Shown here piece by piece: positions 26,097 through 34,858 of a DNA stretch of 44,798 nucleotides. The notes under the pieces were generated by a model. That model searched no databases. It had not been told where the DNA came from and saw only the letters and a program-made list of their open reading frames with translations. The translations under genes and the position numbers were made by a program. The DNA lies in the NCBI GenBank assembly GCA_020426325.1, contig JAGQQG010000050.1, positions 1 through 44,798 on the forward strand. The letters are read 5' to 3'. The stretch's first letter is position 1; every line of letters starts with the position of its first letter. The stretch comes from Planctomycetaceae bacterium (GTDB lineage: Bacteria > Planctomycetota > Planctomycetia > Planctomycetales > Planctomycetaceae).

Positions 26097-27977
26097 ATGG
26101 CGGTGAGTGAAGTGAAGGCGCGTGCGCGCACTCGGACATTTGGACCCGTTCAAGATCTCGAACGGCATTTACCGACGGACTGGTGGCGATCCCTGTTCAA
26201 CGCGGTCTATCTACAAACAGACGGTGACGTTGTTGAGGATCCCGCAACGACTGAGCGTGAAATTGATGTCGTGATCGAGGCTTTGGGCCTCAAACCCGAA
26301 CATCACATGCTGGATCTGTGCTGCGGGCAGGGGCGACATCTGCTTGCGTTGGCGCGTCGGGGATTTCAGCACCTCACCGGAATCGACCGGTCCCGGTATC
26401 TCATTCGACTGGCCAGACGACGAGCGGCCAAAGAGGGACTGGCCGTCAAGTTTCATGAGGGTGACGCCCGACGGTTTCGCCTGCCGAGCCAGCCTTACGA
26501 CTGTGTAACCCTGCTTGGCAACAGCTTCGGCTACTTCGAGCAACTCGACGACGATCTGGCTGTGCTGCGCCGTATCCATCAATCGCTGGCTCCGAACGGG
26601 CAACTGTTTCTCGATCTGGCGGATGGAGAGTGGCTGGCATCCAACTACGAACCCCGCAGTTGGGAATGGATCGATCAGAACCAACTCGTCTGCCGCGAGC
26701 GTAAGCTGGCCGATGACCGCATGCGACTCATCTGCCGGGAAGTGGTCGTCCATGCAGAGCGCGGAGTCATTGCGGATCAATTCTACGCGGAGCGACTCTT
26801 CACCGCGCAGGGCATCACGCGGATGCTGGAGGAGGCCGGATTTCGTCAGGTCGAGACGCTCGACCGGATGAACGGCGGGTCATCGCGAAACGAAGATATG
26901 GGGATGATGGCTCGGCGGATGCTCATCCGCGCCCGATCGCCTGCTCAGCCCATCGGTCCACGTCGATCTTTTCGCAAGGTTACGGTCCTGATGGGAGATA
27001 CCAAACTTCCTGATGCAGTCAAACGGGGAGGGCAATACAACGCGGAGGACCTGGATTCCGTTCAACGGCTTCAGAATGCGTTGAACGAACTGCCGGAATT
27101 CGAGTTTCGCATCCTTTCGGATCATTCCAAGATGTTCGACGAGTTAAAGGCGAACCGCCCGGAGTTCGTCTTTAACCTGTGTGACGAGGGCTATCAAAAT
27201 GATGCCCTCAAAGAACTGCACGTTCCCGCGTTCCTGGAGACTTTGGGAATCCCCTACAGCGGAGCGGCTCCGGCCTGTCTGGCGGTCTGTTACGACAAGG
27301 CGACCGTGCGTGCTGTCGCTCGTGACCTGGATGTCCCCGTTCCCGGACAGACGATCTTCGAATTCGACGATCAGGCCGCTCACCTGCCGAGCACATTTCC
27401 AGCTCTGCTCAAGCCGGCCCAGGGTGACGGCAGTATCGGCATCACCGCTCAAAGTGTGGTGAATCATCCATCGGAATTACTGTCTGCTGCGGCCCGGATT
27501 CGCCACGACTGGCCAGGCCGTGCAATTCTCGTGCAGGACTTCCTGACCGGGCCGGAGTATAGCGTCGGCCTGATCGGCAATGTGGGGATGGGCTTTCATG
27601 TGCAGCCCATTCTCGAAGTCGATTACTCGCACCTCCCGTTGGGACTCCCCCCCATTCTGGGGTACGAATCCAAATGGGAGCCGGAATCCCCCTACTGGAC
27701 TCAGATTCAGTATCGACCGGCTGAGATCAGCGAAGAAGTCCGACGGTCTTTGGTCGATTATTCATTGAAGTTGTTTGGAAGACTGGCTTGTCGTGATTAT
27801 GCCCGATTTGATTTCCGGTGCAGTCTGGATGGTGTTCCGCGGTTGCTGGAGGTGAACCCCAATCCCGGCTGGGTCTGGGACGGGAAGCTGAACATCATGG
27901 CCGGCATGGAAAACGAGTCCTATCCGGAACTCCTCAACCGCATCCTCAAGGCGGCCATGGAACGTCATCAGTCCTGA
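26097..27977 (+). CDS. Fused SAM methyltransferase and D-Ala-D-Ala ligase-like ATP-grasp protein
   Basis: One 626-residue frame with two enzymes. The N-terminal half (about 25-280) is a class I SAM-dependent methyltransferase: motif I DLCCGQGRHLL (73-83), the acidic end of strand 2 in GIDRS (95-99) and EGDARRF (121-127). A basic linker (about 280-292) leads to an ATP-grasp domain (about 294-620) of the D-Ala-D-Ala ligase fold: NLCDEGYQNDALKE (360-373), GIPYSGA, Lys401 in YDKATVR, LLKPAQGDGSIGI (437-449), and the metal ligands Asp572, Glu585 and Asn587 (LLEVNPNPG). Both halves look catalytically intact. A good Shine-Dalgarno (GAGGAGAG) precedes the ATG. The linked reactions could make and methylate a small peptide-like product or modify a peptide. 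The substrate is unknown, and no transport or precursor gene sits beside it. Confidence 0.88.
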   Translation: MAVSEVKARARTRTFGPVQDLERHLPTDWWRSLFNAVYLQTDGDVVEDPATTEREIDVVIEALGLKPEHHMLDLCCGQGRHLLALARRGFQHLTGIDRSRYLIRLARRRAAKEGLAVKFHEGDARRFRLPSQPYDCVTLLGNSFGYFEQLDDDLAVLRRIHQSLAPNGQLFLDLADGEWLASNYEPRSWEWIDQNQLVCRERKLADDRMRLICREVVVHAERGVIADQFYAERLFTAQGITRMLEEAGFRQVETLDRMNGGSSRNEDMGMMARRMLIRARSPAQPIGPRRSFRKVTVLMGDTKLPDAVKRGGQYNAEDLDSVQRLQNALNELPEFEFRILSDHSKMFDELKANRPEFVFNLCDEGYQNDALKELHVPAFLETLGIPYSGAAPACLAVCYDKATVRAVARDLDVPVPGQTIFEFDDQAAHLPSTFPALLKPAQGDGSIGITAQSVVNHPSELLSAAARIRHDWPGRAILVQDFLTGPEYSVGLIGNVGMGFHVQPILEVDYSHLPLGLPPILGYESKWEPESPYWTQIQYRPAEISEEVRRSLVDYSLKLFGRLACRDYARFDFRCSLDGVPRLLEVNPNPGWVWDGKLNIMAGMENESYPELLNRILKAAMERHQS

Positions 27978-28494
27978 GTTCGACAGCGTGAGTCTTCCAT
28001 CGAAGATGAATTGTCGGGATCATTCGGATTAGCGACGCATCGAAGATGCTTTCCCTGATTACGAAAGGGCCGTCAACACCGGTTTGATTTTTCAGTTATC
28101 TGTCACAGGGAAGAGAGCAGTTCGGGCAGACATCCCTGCCTGTCCGAACTGCTGCAAAGCAATTCCCTAGGCACAGACAGAAATGTCTGCGCCTCCCTGA
28201 GGATGAGGTGATAGATCACTCACATTCTGAACCAAGAGTGTCACAATTGACGAGTGCCTTGTTTGCCAATCGCTCAACACTATTCCCCAAAACACCTTCT
28301 CCCCTGATTCTATCCATGCTGCCTGGCCAACCGACTGTTGACTGGGGAGAATTCGCAGTTTGCGTTGGTTAACAAGGACACCCGCCCTTGACCTTGTTGC
28401 ATACAATGAACTATCTCACGAGTCATCGGGACTCCTCCCGGCTTGCGCGGTTGAGCCAATGCGAAATCTGCGAGTCTCACATGAAGGAACTGCA
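27978..28494. other. Intergenic region before clpP with two hairpins
   Basis: This 517-base gap holds the paired hairpins at 28116-28194. The clpP frame is open upstream to 28360, but that extension has no homology-like content. The clpP promoter should be in the second half. I cannot point to a convincing -35/-10 pair. No RNA gene is recognisable. Confidence 0.5.
28116..28194. repeat. Second locus of paired palindromes
   Basis: Hairpin 1 (28116-28153) is a 14-bp stem (AGCAGTTCGGGCAG with CTGTCCGAACTGCT, one G:T wobble) around a 10-base loop. Hairpin 2 (28169-28194) pairs AGGCACAGACA with TGTCTGCGCCT around GAAA, with one mismatch. Hairpin 2 follows the CACRGRCA-N4-TGYCYGTG pattern of the units at 4475-4527. 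There is no T-run directly after either stem, so a simple intrinsic terminator for the upstream gene is less likely. Confidence 0.65.
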
Positions 28495-29124
28495 ATGATG
28501 GATATGACTTACGGGTCTCCCGTGCATCCGTTGGCCTCACGCGACTATCAGCGGACACGGCAACTCGGCATCGGGGACTTGCTGCTGGAGAATCGGATTA
28601 TCTTTCTGGATGGTCCCATTTATGACAGCAACGCAAATCTCATCGTGATGAAGTTGCTGTATCTCCAGTCCGAGAACCGGCATCAGGATATTCACTTCTA
28701 CATCAACTCTCCCGGGGGATCGGTCTCCGCCACGCTGGCGATTTATGACACCATGGCATACCTCGAACCAGCTGTTGCGACGTATTGCGTCGGTCTGGCG
28801 GCCAGCGGTGGTGCTGTGTTGATGGCCGGTGGTGAGAAAGGTAAACGCTTCATCCTGCCTCATGCAAAAATGATGATCCATCAGCCGTATGGGCAGGTGG
28901 GTGGACAGGTCAGCGACATCGAGATTCAGGCCAGAGAGATTCTGGAGACCCGTGAAACTCTGAACAAGATCCTCGCAGACCATACCGGCCAGCCGATCGA
29001 ACGGATCGCAAAGGACACCGAACGAGACCGCTATCTCAATGCCATGCAGGCCAAGGAATACGGCCTCGTTGATCATGTTGTCGAGAAGAAATCGAAAAAA
29101 GCTGCGGCCTCCAAGGACGCTTGA
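28495..29124 (+). CDS. clpP: ATP-dependent Clp protease proteolytic subunit, first copy
   Basis: Serine peptidase subunit of a Clp complex. The start at 28495 is chosen because AAGGA precedes it by four bases and the product then has normal length (209 residues). The triad is Ser104, His129 and Asp178. The nucleophile segment is GLAASGGAV rather than the usual GQ-ASMGA, and a variable N-terminus precedes LLENRIIFLDGPI. The C-terminus is rich in Lys and Ala (KKSKKAAASKDA). It lies 57 bases before a second clpP gene. The two may form a mixed ring, as known for other bacteria with two tandem ClpP subunits (inference). No clpX is in the window. Confidence 0.93.
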   Translation: MMDMTYGSPVHPLASRDYQRTRQLGIGDLLLENRIIFLDGPIYDSNANLIVMKLLYLQSENRHQDIHFYINSPGGSVSATLAIYDTMAYLEPAVATYCVGLAASGGAVLMAGGEKGKRFILPHAKMMIHQPYGQVGGQVSDIEIQAREILETRETLNKILADHTGQPIERIAKDTERDRYLNAMQAKEYGLVDHVVEKKSKKAAASKDA

Positions 29125-29181
29125 CCACAATCATCGTGTCGGGCGGATTGACGTCCGTATCAGCCATACAGAGAAACAACC

Positions 29182-29775
<594 letters not shown>

Positions 29776-29826
29776 GGTTGGGCAATCCCATCAACGGACT
29801 TTTGCAATGGATTGCAGGCCACCGTC

Positions 29827-31101
29827 ATGATCTCGTTACTCCGGACAAGGACGTCCCGGCATAGCCGTTGGCTGTGCCTGCTCGCTGTCGCAACACTCGT
29901 TGGGTGTACTGGGACGAAGGAGCGTGACGTTCTGGAGTCGCGACTGCGTCATCAGGAGGACATGCTCGCGAGCTACCAGTCGCAACTTGACCGGGCCAAG
30001 ACCGAACTCGATGTGGCACGCCGGGAGTCCGCGAGTCTTCGTCAACAACTCGCCGATGCTGATACTGCGGTTGCTCCCACCGAGCATGTTGACGCGAGTT
30101 TTCGCGCCACTGGCATCGAGTTCAGTCCGTTCATGACGGGTGGAACCAACATTAACAGTTCGCCTGGCGACGAGGGTCTAACGGTCGTGTTGCTTCCTAA
30201 AGATCCGGATGGGGCCGTGGTCAAAGTGGCAGGCACCATCGAGATTGAAGCCTTCGACCTGGCACGTCCTGAAGGAGCTCAGCGAATCGGTTATTGGAAA
30301 TACGCCCCTAGCGAGTGCCATGAATACTGGCATCAGGGAGTGATTCAGTCCGGATATCAATTCGAACTCCCCTGGCAGGAACAACCTCAGGCAGAGAAAG
30401 TTTTGCTGCACGGTCGACTCGTGGCCATCGACGGTCGGCAGTTTGACACAACCCACACAATCACGATCGACCCTCCCGGGGGGACAACGACTGGTGGATC
30501 GCAGACGGCCGGAACGCAAGAATCACAGATCACCCAACTCTCCGGATTTGATGACGGTCAATCGACCGTTCAACCCGCTCATGCGGAGTCTTTCTCAACC
30601 GCCTGGGAAGACCAACCGAAAGTCCCCGCTCCAGCCACGGCGAAGCTTCCAGAGGACTTCGATCCGACTGAGTTCGTTGGTCCCAATCCGTTCGGTCACT
30701 CCGGGCAGACGCGTCCACAGGTCAGCGATGCCCGTGCGATGACGGGAACCGAATTCAAGCAACAACTCGACGCAACATCTCCCCTGTCTGTGGGACAAGC
30801 TGTTGTTCCCAGACGCGCGATGACGGATGCTTCGATGCCAAAGAGCACGCCGTTTGCGAAGTCCTCTCCCGTCTCAACAGGAACTCCCGTCAACACGCGA
30901 TCCGGCCATGAGCCGCCACCTTTTCCCGATGAAATCCCGGATCTCTCCAATCTAGCACGGGAAATTCCTCCACCCATTCAGGATGCTCCGGAGGCGTCCG
31001 ATGACTGGTGGGACGCGGATGACTGGCCGCACGAAACTCAGCGACCAGCCACGCAAACCTCCGACTCCTGGACGGATGAGACGATCCCCTATCTGCGGTG
31101 A
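29827..31101 (+). CDS. Putative lipoprotein with coiled coil and low-complexity tail
   Basis: Not a family I can name. With the ATG at 29827 the 424-residue product has a basic N-terminus, a hydrophobic stretch and a lipobox LVGC with the modified Cys near residue 27. A TTG start five codons earlier is possible. A helical coiled-coil segment (about 33-75, LRQQL-like) follows. Next comes a compact strand-rich domain (about 90-220, VVLLPKDPDGAVVKVAGTIEIEAFDL split after VVKV; EYWHQGVIQSGYQFELPW). The last 200 residues are Pro/Ser/Thr/Asp-rich and look disordered. It is probably held in a membrane by its lipid. Such coiled-coil lipoproteins beside clpP are not informative about function. Confidence 0.75.
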   Translation: MISLLRTRTSRHSRWLCLLAVATLVGCTGTKERDVLESRLRHQEDMLASYQSQLDRAKTELDVARRESASLRQQLADADTAVAPTEHVDASFRATGIEFSPFMTGGTNINSSPGDEGLTVVLLPKDPDGAVVKVAGTIEIEAFDLARPEGAQRIGYWKYAPSECHEYWHQGVIQSGYQFELPWQEQPQAEKVLLHGRLVAIDGRQFDTTHTITIDPPGGTTTGGSQTAGTQESQITQLSGFDDGQSTVQPAHAESFSTAWEDQPKVPAPATAKLPEDFDPTEFVGPNPFGHSGQTRPQVSDARAMTGTEFKQQLDATSPLSVGQAVVPRRAMTDASMPKSTPFAKSSPVSTGTPVNTRSGHEPPPFPDEIPDLSNLAREIPPPIQDAPEASDDWWDADDWPHETQRPATQTSDSWTDETIPYLR

Positions 31102-31378
31102 TTCATTCGTGAAGATCGTCAGGATCGGACCAGCTGAATCTCGCTCTGAGCACTGCTCATGTGGCTGGCTTCCCGGCAGGATCGTCAGGACTGCCACAGC
31201 CATCAGCTTAGCCTAATCGTTCAGGTCTCGCGCATCATCCGACTCAATCGAACGTCGGTCAGGCGCCGATGAACTCTTTCGTAAGCTCACGGATGCGCGC
31301 GTCTACGGGGGTTGCGGATGGGATCCGCGCTCAATCATCCCCGTCTCGGCCCTTTACGATTGACGCCGCGAGATTTCG

Positions 31379-32221
31379 ATGCAAAAGACGACCCGCCGCA
31401 GACTCTCCGCCACTGTCCAAAGTCCCCTTGAAACATACCTCCGCGAGATCAACGAGACCGCATTGCTAACGGCTCAGGAGGAGAAAGACCTCTCCCGAGC
31501 GATTTCCGCGGGCGACAATGCCGCGCGTGACCGCATGGTCCGGGCGAACCTGCGTCTGGTGGTGAACATCGCACGAGGTTATACAGGCAAAGGCCTCCCG
31601 CTCCCTGACCTGATTGAAGAAGGGAACCTCGGACTGTTGCGGGCGGTGGAAGGCTTCGATCCGGATATGAACACCCGGTTCAGCACCTACGCCAGTTACT
31701 GGATTAAGCAGTCGATCAAGCGGGCACTGGTCAACTCCGCCAAAACGATTCGCATCCCGGCCTATATGGTCGAACTTTTGACGAAGTGGCGTCGGGCGAC
31801 TGCCAAACTTCAGGACGAACTCGGCCGCACTCCCACAGCCGAAGAAGTCGCCAGAGAACTTCAGTTGCCGAAGAAGAAACTGCGGATCGTCAAGAAAGCA
31901 ATTCAACTCTACAACTCATCCCCGCAGTCCGATCAAAGCGAAACCGGTTGGTCGCTGAGCGATGTCGTGCCCGACGAACGCAGTAAAGGGCCGGAAGATG
32001 AGATGTTGGAGAACGACAACCTGAAACATGTCTACCGCATGCTCGATGATATGGACCCGCGGGAGTCGACGATTTTGCGAATGCGATTTGGTCTCGATGA
32101 CGGGGAACCATGTACCCTTAAAGAAATCGGCGAGTCGCTGGGCCTGACCCGGGAACGGGTTCGTCAGATCGAGGGTGAAGCCCTCAGCAAGCTCAATCAG
32201 GGATTGCTGGGCGAACGTTGA
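31379..32221 (+). CDS. RNA polymerase sigma factor, RpoD/SigA-like without region 1.1
   Basis: A 280-residue sigma-70 family protein. Region 1.2 is SPLETYLREINE (15-26). Region 2 contains RLVVNIARGYTGKGLPLPDLIEEG (60-83, shown here in part), GFDPDMNTRFSTYASYWIKQSI and the -10 recognition helix. Region 3 has TPTAEEVARELQLP. Region 4 ends with TLKEIGESLGLTRERVRQIEGEAL. There is no long acidic region 1.1, so it is of the group 2 (alternative but RpoD-like) size class rather than the main sigma factor. Its promoter specificity should be close to that of the housekeeping factor. It is upstream of the pterin genes, with a 114-base gap. Confidence 0.92.
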   Translation: MQKTTRRRLSATVQSPLETYLREINETALLTAQEEKDLSRAISAGDNAARDRMVRANLRLVVNIARGYTGKGLPLPDLIEEGNLGLLRAVEGFDPDMNTRFSTYASYWIKQSIKRALVNSAKTIRIPAYMVELLTKWRRATAKLQDELGRTPTAEEVARELQLPKKKLRIVKKAIQLYNSSPQSDQSETGWSLSDVVPDERSKGPEDEMLENDNLKHVYRMLDDMDPRESTILRMRFGLDDGEPCTLKEIGESLGLTRERVRQIEGEALSKLNQGLLGER

Positions 32222-32335
32222 ATCTGAAAATAATCCAGGGTTTCGACTCGTTAACACCCGTCTGCTGACTAACATTCCTGAAGATGATCGATCGATGTCC
32301 GGTCGATCTGTTGCCACCAATGACCGAGGGAAGTC

Positions 32336-33079
32336 GTGGAGCTACAGGATCGTGTTGCGATCGTCACGGGGGGAGCAGTGCGCATCGGTCGCGCGTTGTC
32401 ACTTCGTTTAGCGGCGGCGGGCATGCGAGTGTGTCTCCATTACGGGTCATCTGAACAGGGAGCCAAACAGACTTCAAATGAAATTCGGTCTGCGGGTGGG
32501 CAGGTCGTGACCGTGCAGGCTGACCTCGGGACCCCCGTGGAGGCTGCAACCACGATCATCGAAGCGGCTCTGAGTGCATTTGGCAAAGTCGATGTCCTGG
32601 TCAATAACGCATCGATCTTCCACTCCGGATCGCTGTCTGAGCTCAGCCTCGAAGACTGGACACGTCATCAGAGGATTAACCTGGAGGCGCCTCTGTTTCT
32701 CTCACAGAAATTCGCTGAGCAAATTAATGTGAGTCAGAGTGGTGCGATCGTCAACATCGTCGACTGGCGTGCCCTGCGGCCGCAGCCTGGTCATCTTTCG
32801 TACACGCTCAGCAAGGCGGGGCTTGTGTGTCTGACGCAAATTCTCGCACAGGAATTAGCCCCCCGGGTGCGAGTGAACGCCATCGCCCCCGGAGCCATTC
32901 TGCCACCGCCTGACGCAGATGCTGGCCATCTTGAGCAGGTGGCAAAGGCGATTCCGTTGCAACGCACCGGCTCCCCCGCGAACATTGCCGAGGCAGTTTT
33001 GTTTCTGTTGCAGAATGATTTTGTGACAGGCGAGGTGTTGCATGTGACGGGTGGTCAGCAACTCCGTGTGCCCCAGTAA
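32336..33079 (+). CDS. folM: Short-chain reductase of the pteridine reductase / FolM type
   Basis: A 247-residue NAD(P)H-dependent SDR. The cofactor motif is TGGAVRIG (11-18), with Arg16 in the position usual for pteridine reductases, then NNAS at 90-93 and the YTLSK active site (Tyr156, Lys160). The usual catalytic Ser of SDRs is replaced by Asp143 (NIVDWRA), as in PTR1 and FolM. This supports reduction of dihydromonapterin or dihydrofolate-like pterins. Genes for dihydroneopterin aldolase and HPPK follow directly, which agrees with the call. The start is GTG with GAGGG before it. A general SDR reductase remains possible. Confidence 0.8.
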   Translation: MELQDRVAIVTGGAVRIGRALSLRLAAAGMRVCLHYGSSEQGAKQTSNEIRSAGGQVVTVQADLGTPVEAATTIIEAALSAFGKVDVLVNNASIFHSGSLSELSLEDWTRHQRINLEAPLFLSQKFAEQINVSQSGAIVNIVDWRALRPQPGHLSYTLSKAGLVCLTQILAQELAPRVRVNAIAPGAILPPPDADAGHLEQVAKAIPLQRTGSPANIAEAVLFLLQNDFVTGEVLHVTGGQQLRVPQ

Positions 33080-33106
33080 CTTTCAACATTTGAAGCATCT
33101 GAAAGC

Positions 33107-33472
33107 ATGCCTGACTTCATCGACATCAGCGACCTGCACATGCGGACGATCATCGGGATTAACCCGGAGGAACGCATCAACAAACAGGATGTGTTCGTGA
33201 ATGTCACGCTCGAAACTGACTGCCGACCAGCGGCGAAGTCCGACGATATTTCTGATGCAGTCAACTACCGAGACCTGTGCAAAGACATCATCGACCTCGT
33301 CGAAGGATCGAAATATTTCCTGGTCGAGAAGTTGGCGGAGGAGATTGCCCGCGTCTGCCTGTCCGACAAGCGGGTCCCTTGGGCACGCGTCCGCGTCGAC
33401 AAACCAGGAGCCCTGCGGTTTGCCCAATCTGTCGGCGTCATCATTGAGCGAACCCGTGACGACCTCAAGTGA
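33107..33472 (+). CDS. folB: Dihydroneopterin aldolase
   Basis: Splits 7,8-dihydroneopterin to 6-hydroxymethyl-dihydropterin and glycolaldehyde in folate synthesis. The 121-residue protein has the family active-site residues: Glu21/Glu22 after GINP, Tyr54 (NYRDL), Glu74 (LVEKLAEEI) and Lys99 (VDKPGAL). Length is normal. It is 27 bases after the reductase gene, and its stop overlaps a GTG in the folK frame (GTGA at 33469), so the three genes form one operon. Confidence 0.94.
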   Translation: MPDFIDISDLHMRTIIGINPEERINKQDVFVNVTLETDCRPAAKSDDISDAVNYRDLCKDIIDLVEGSKYFLVEKLAEEIARVCLSDKRVPWARVRVDKPGALRFAQSVGVIIERTRDDLK

Positions 33473-33486
33473 TTTTTTGCCCTGAG

Positions 33487-33990
33487 ATGCACCGTGCGTA
33501 CATAGGTCTTGGATCGAACATTGAGCCGGAGCAACACCTCCGAGCGGCGGTCCTGGAACTCGCAAAGTTGGGAGACATTGAAAGAGTCTCGCGAGTCTAT
33601 GAGTCCAAGGCGGTCGGAGATCCCGACCAGCCGGACTTCCTCAACGCTGCGGTGTTGCTCAGAACGGATCAAACTGTCGAAGAACTCTGCGAGTCACTCC
33701 GCCAGATTGAATCGACGCTTGGGCGGGTGCGTGATCCTGAGAACAAGAACGCAGCGCGGACGATCGACCTTGATCTCTTACTCTTCGATGAGACCGTTTT
33801 GAGTCTGGAACATCGCAGGATTCCCGATCCCGACATTCTCCGACGTGCGTTTGTCGCAGTCCCCCTGTCCGAGGTTGACCCCGAGTTTGTTCACCCCGAG
33901 ACCGGTCAGACACTCCAGATGATCGCGGATCAGATGATCGAAGAGAGATTCGGCTTGAATCTTAGTAGCAGTCTTCTAATTGACGTGTGA
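33487..33990 (+). CDS. folK: Hydroxymethyl-dihydropterin pyrophosphokinase, 3' end replaced by IS sequence
   Basis: Transfers pyrophosphate from ATP to 6-hydroxymethyl-dihydropterin. Motifs: AYIGLGSN (4-11), [23 protein letters not shown] (79-101, with metal ligands Asp94 and Asp96), and [19 protein letters not shown] near 122-140. The ATG at 33487 gives 167 residues. A GTG at 33469 overlapping the folB stop is also in frame. The last codons, from about residue 162 to the stop (SLLIDV), lie inside the left end of the IS5-type element, so the natural C-terminus has been replaced. All catalytic parts are upstream of the junction and the enzyme is probably still active. Confidence 0.93.
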   Translation: MHRAYIGLGSNIEPEQHLRAAVLELAKLGDIERVSRVYESKAVGDPDQPDFLNAAVLLRTDQTVEELCESLRQIESTLGRVRDPENKNAARTIDLDLLLFDETVLSLEHRRIPDPDILRRAFVAVPLSEVDPEFVHPETGQTLQMIADQMIEERFGLNLSSSLLIDV

Positions 33991-33999
33991 GAGGAAAAT

Positions 34000-34046
34000 G
34001 GGTACGGCTCCTGGTGCAAACCAGTTCCAAGGAAGGAGCCGCACCC
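34000..34046 (+). promoter_or_regulatory. Hairpin hiding the transposase ribosome binding site
   Basis: GGGTACGGCTCCT (34000-34012) pairs with AGGAGCCGCACCC (34034-34046), 12 of 13 bases. The 3' arm contains the AGGAG Shine-Dalgarno and ends right at the ATG (34047). Inside the loop, CTGGT-GCAA-ACCAG (34011-34024) forms a second small stem with a GNRA tetraloop, sharing a base or two with the outer arm. In transcripts entering from outside the element the ribosome binding site would be masked. Confidence 0.6.
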
Positions 34047-34858
34047 ATGTCGCGAACGAAGTCTCCTACGGATTTGACGGAGGTACAATGGCGGATCATT
34101 CGACCGTTTGTCCGCAGGCCATCTCGGCGAGGACGACCGCATACGTATTCCCGGCGAGACGTCATCGATGCGGTTCAGGACGTGGTGCGGACCGGATGCC
34201 AGTGGCGGATGCTGCCTCACGACTTTCCCGCGTGGAAAGCGGTGTCTCAGATTTTCTACCGTTGGAGGAAGAACGGCACATGGCAGCGGATTCACGATGC
34301 CCTCCGCCAGAAGGTGCGTCGCCAAGCGGGCAAACGACCGACGCCTTCGGCCGGCATCATCGACTCGCAGAGTGTGAAGACAACCGAAGTCGGCGGCCCC
34401 GCACGTGGGTACGACGGCGGCAAACAGGTGTCGGGCCGCAAGCGGCACCTCGTGGTCGACACGCTGGGTCTCGTGTTGGCGGTGAGTGTGCATGGAGCCG
34501 ATCAACAGGACCACAGCGGCGCGACTCTGGTGTTGTTCGCCTTGTGGCAGAGACGCAAAGGGATTCGCGTGATCTTCGCGGACTCGGCCTACGGCCGCAA
34601 AGACTTGCCGGGCTTCATTCAGCAGACATTATTCAGCAGACATTGTCCTTCACAATCCAATGCGTGCGGCGAGTGCCAGGGACCAAAAGCTTCGTCGTCC
34701 TGCCAAAACGCGGGATCGTGGAACGCACCTTCGCGTGGCTGGGCCGCAGCAGGCGTCACAGCAAAGACTACGAACGCAACCCGGAAACCAGCGAAGCCCT
34801 GATCCAGATCAGCATGATCCACCTCATGCTCAAACGACTCGCACCTGTCAAATCATGA
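34047..34858 (+). pseudogene. IS5-family DDE transposase, frameshifted
   Basis: The first 194 codons read as an IS5-type transposase ([40 protein letters not shown] with catalytic Asp106, FADSAYG with Asp179). At 34617-34644 the sequence ATTCAGCAGACATT occurs twice in direct tandem. The extra 14 bases throw the frame. After it, the true continuation lies in another frame ([19 protein letters not shown] with the catalytic Glu, then [20 protein letters not shown]). Removing one copy gives a single frame of 265 codons plus stop with Glu221 in place. As it stands, the original frame ends at 34802 and lacks the catalytic Glu, so the protein should be inactive. Confidence 0.9.
34617..34644 (+). repeat. 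14-bp tandem duplication in the transposase gene
   Basis: Two adjacent exact copies of ATTCAGCAGACATT (34617-34630 and 34631-34644). The unit length is not a multiple of three, so it causes the frameshift described for the transposase. Confidence 0.97.

Noticed and set aside
34047-34858. Programmed ribosomal frameshift in the transposase
   Set aside because: The frame change coincides with an exact 14-bp tandem duplication, and removing one copy restores one frame. No slippery run is at the break.
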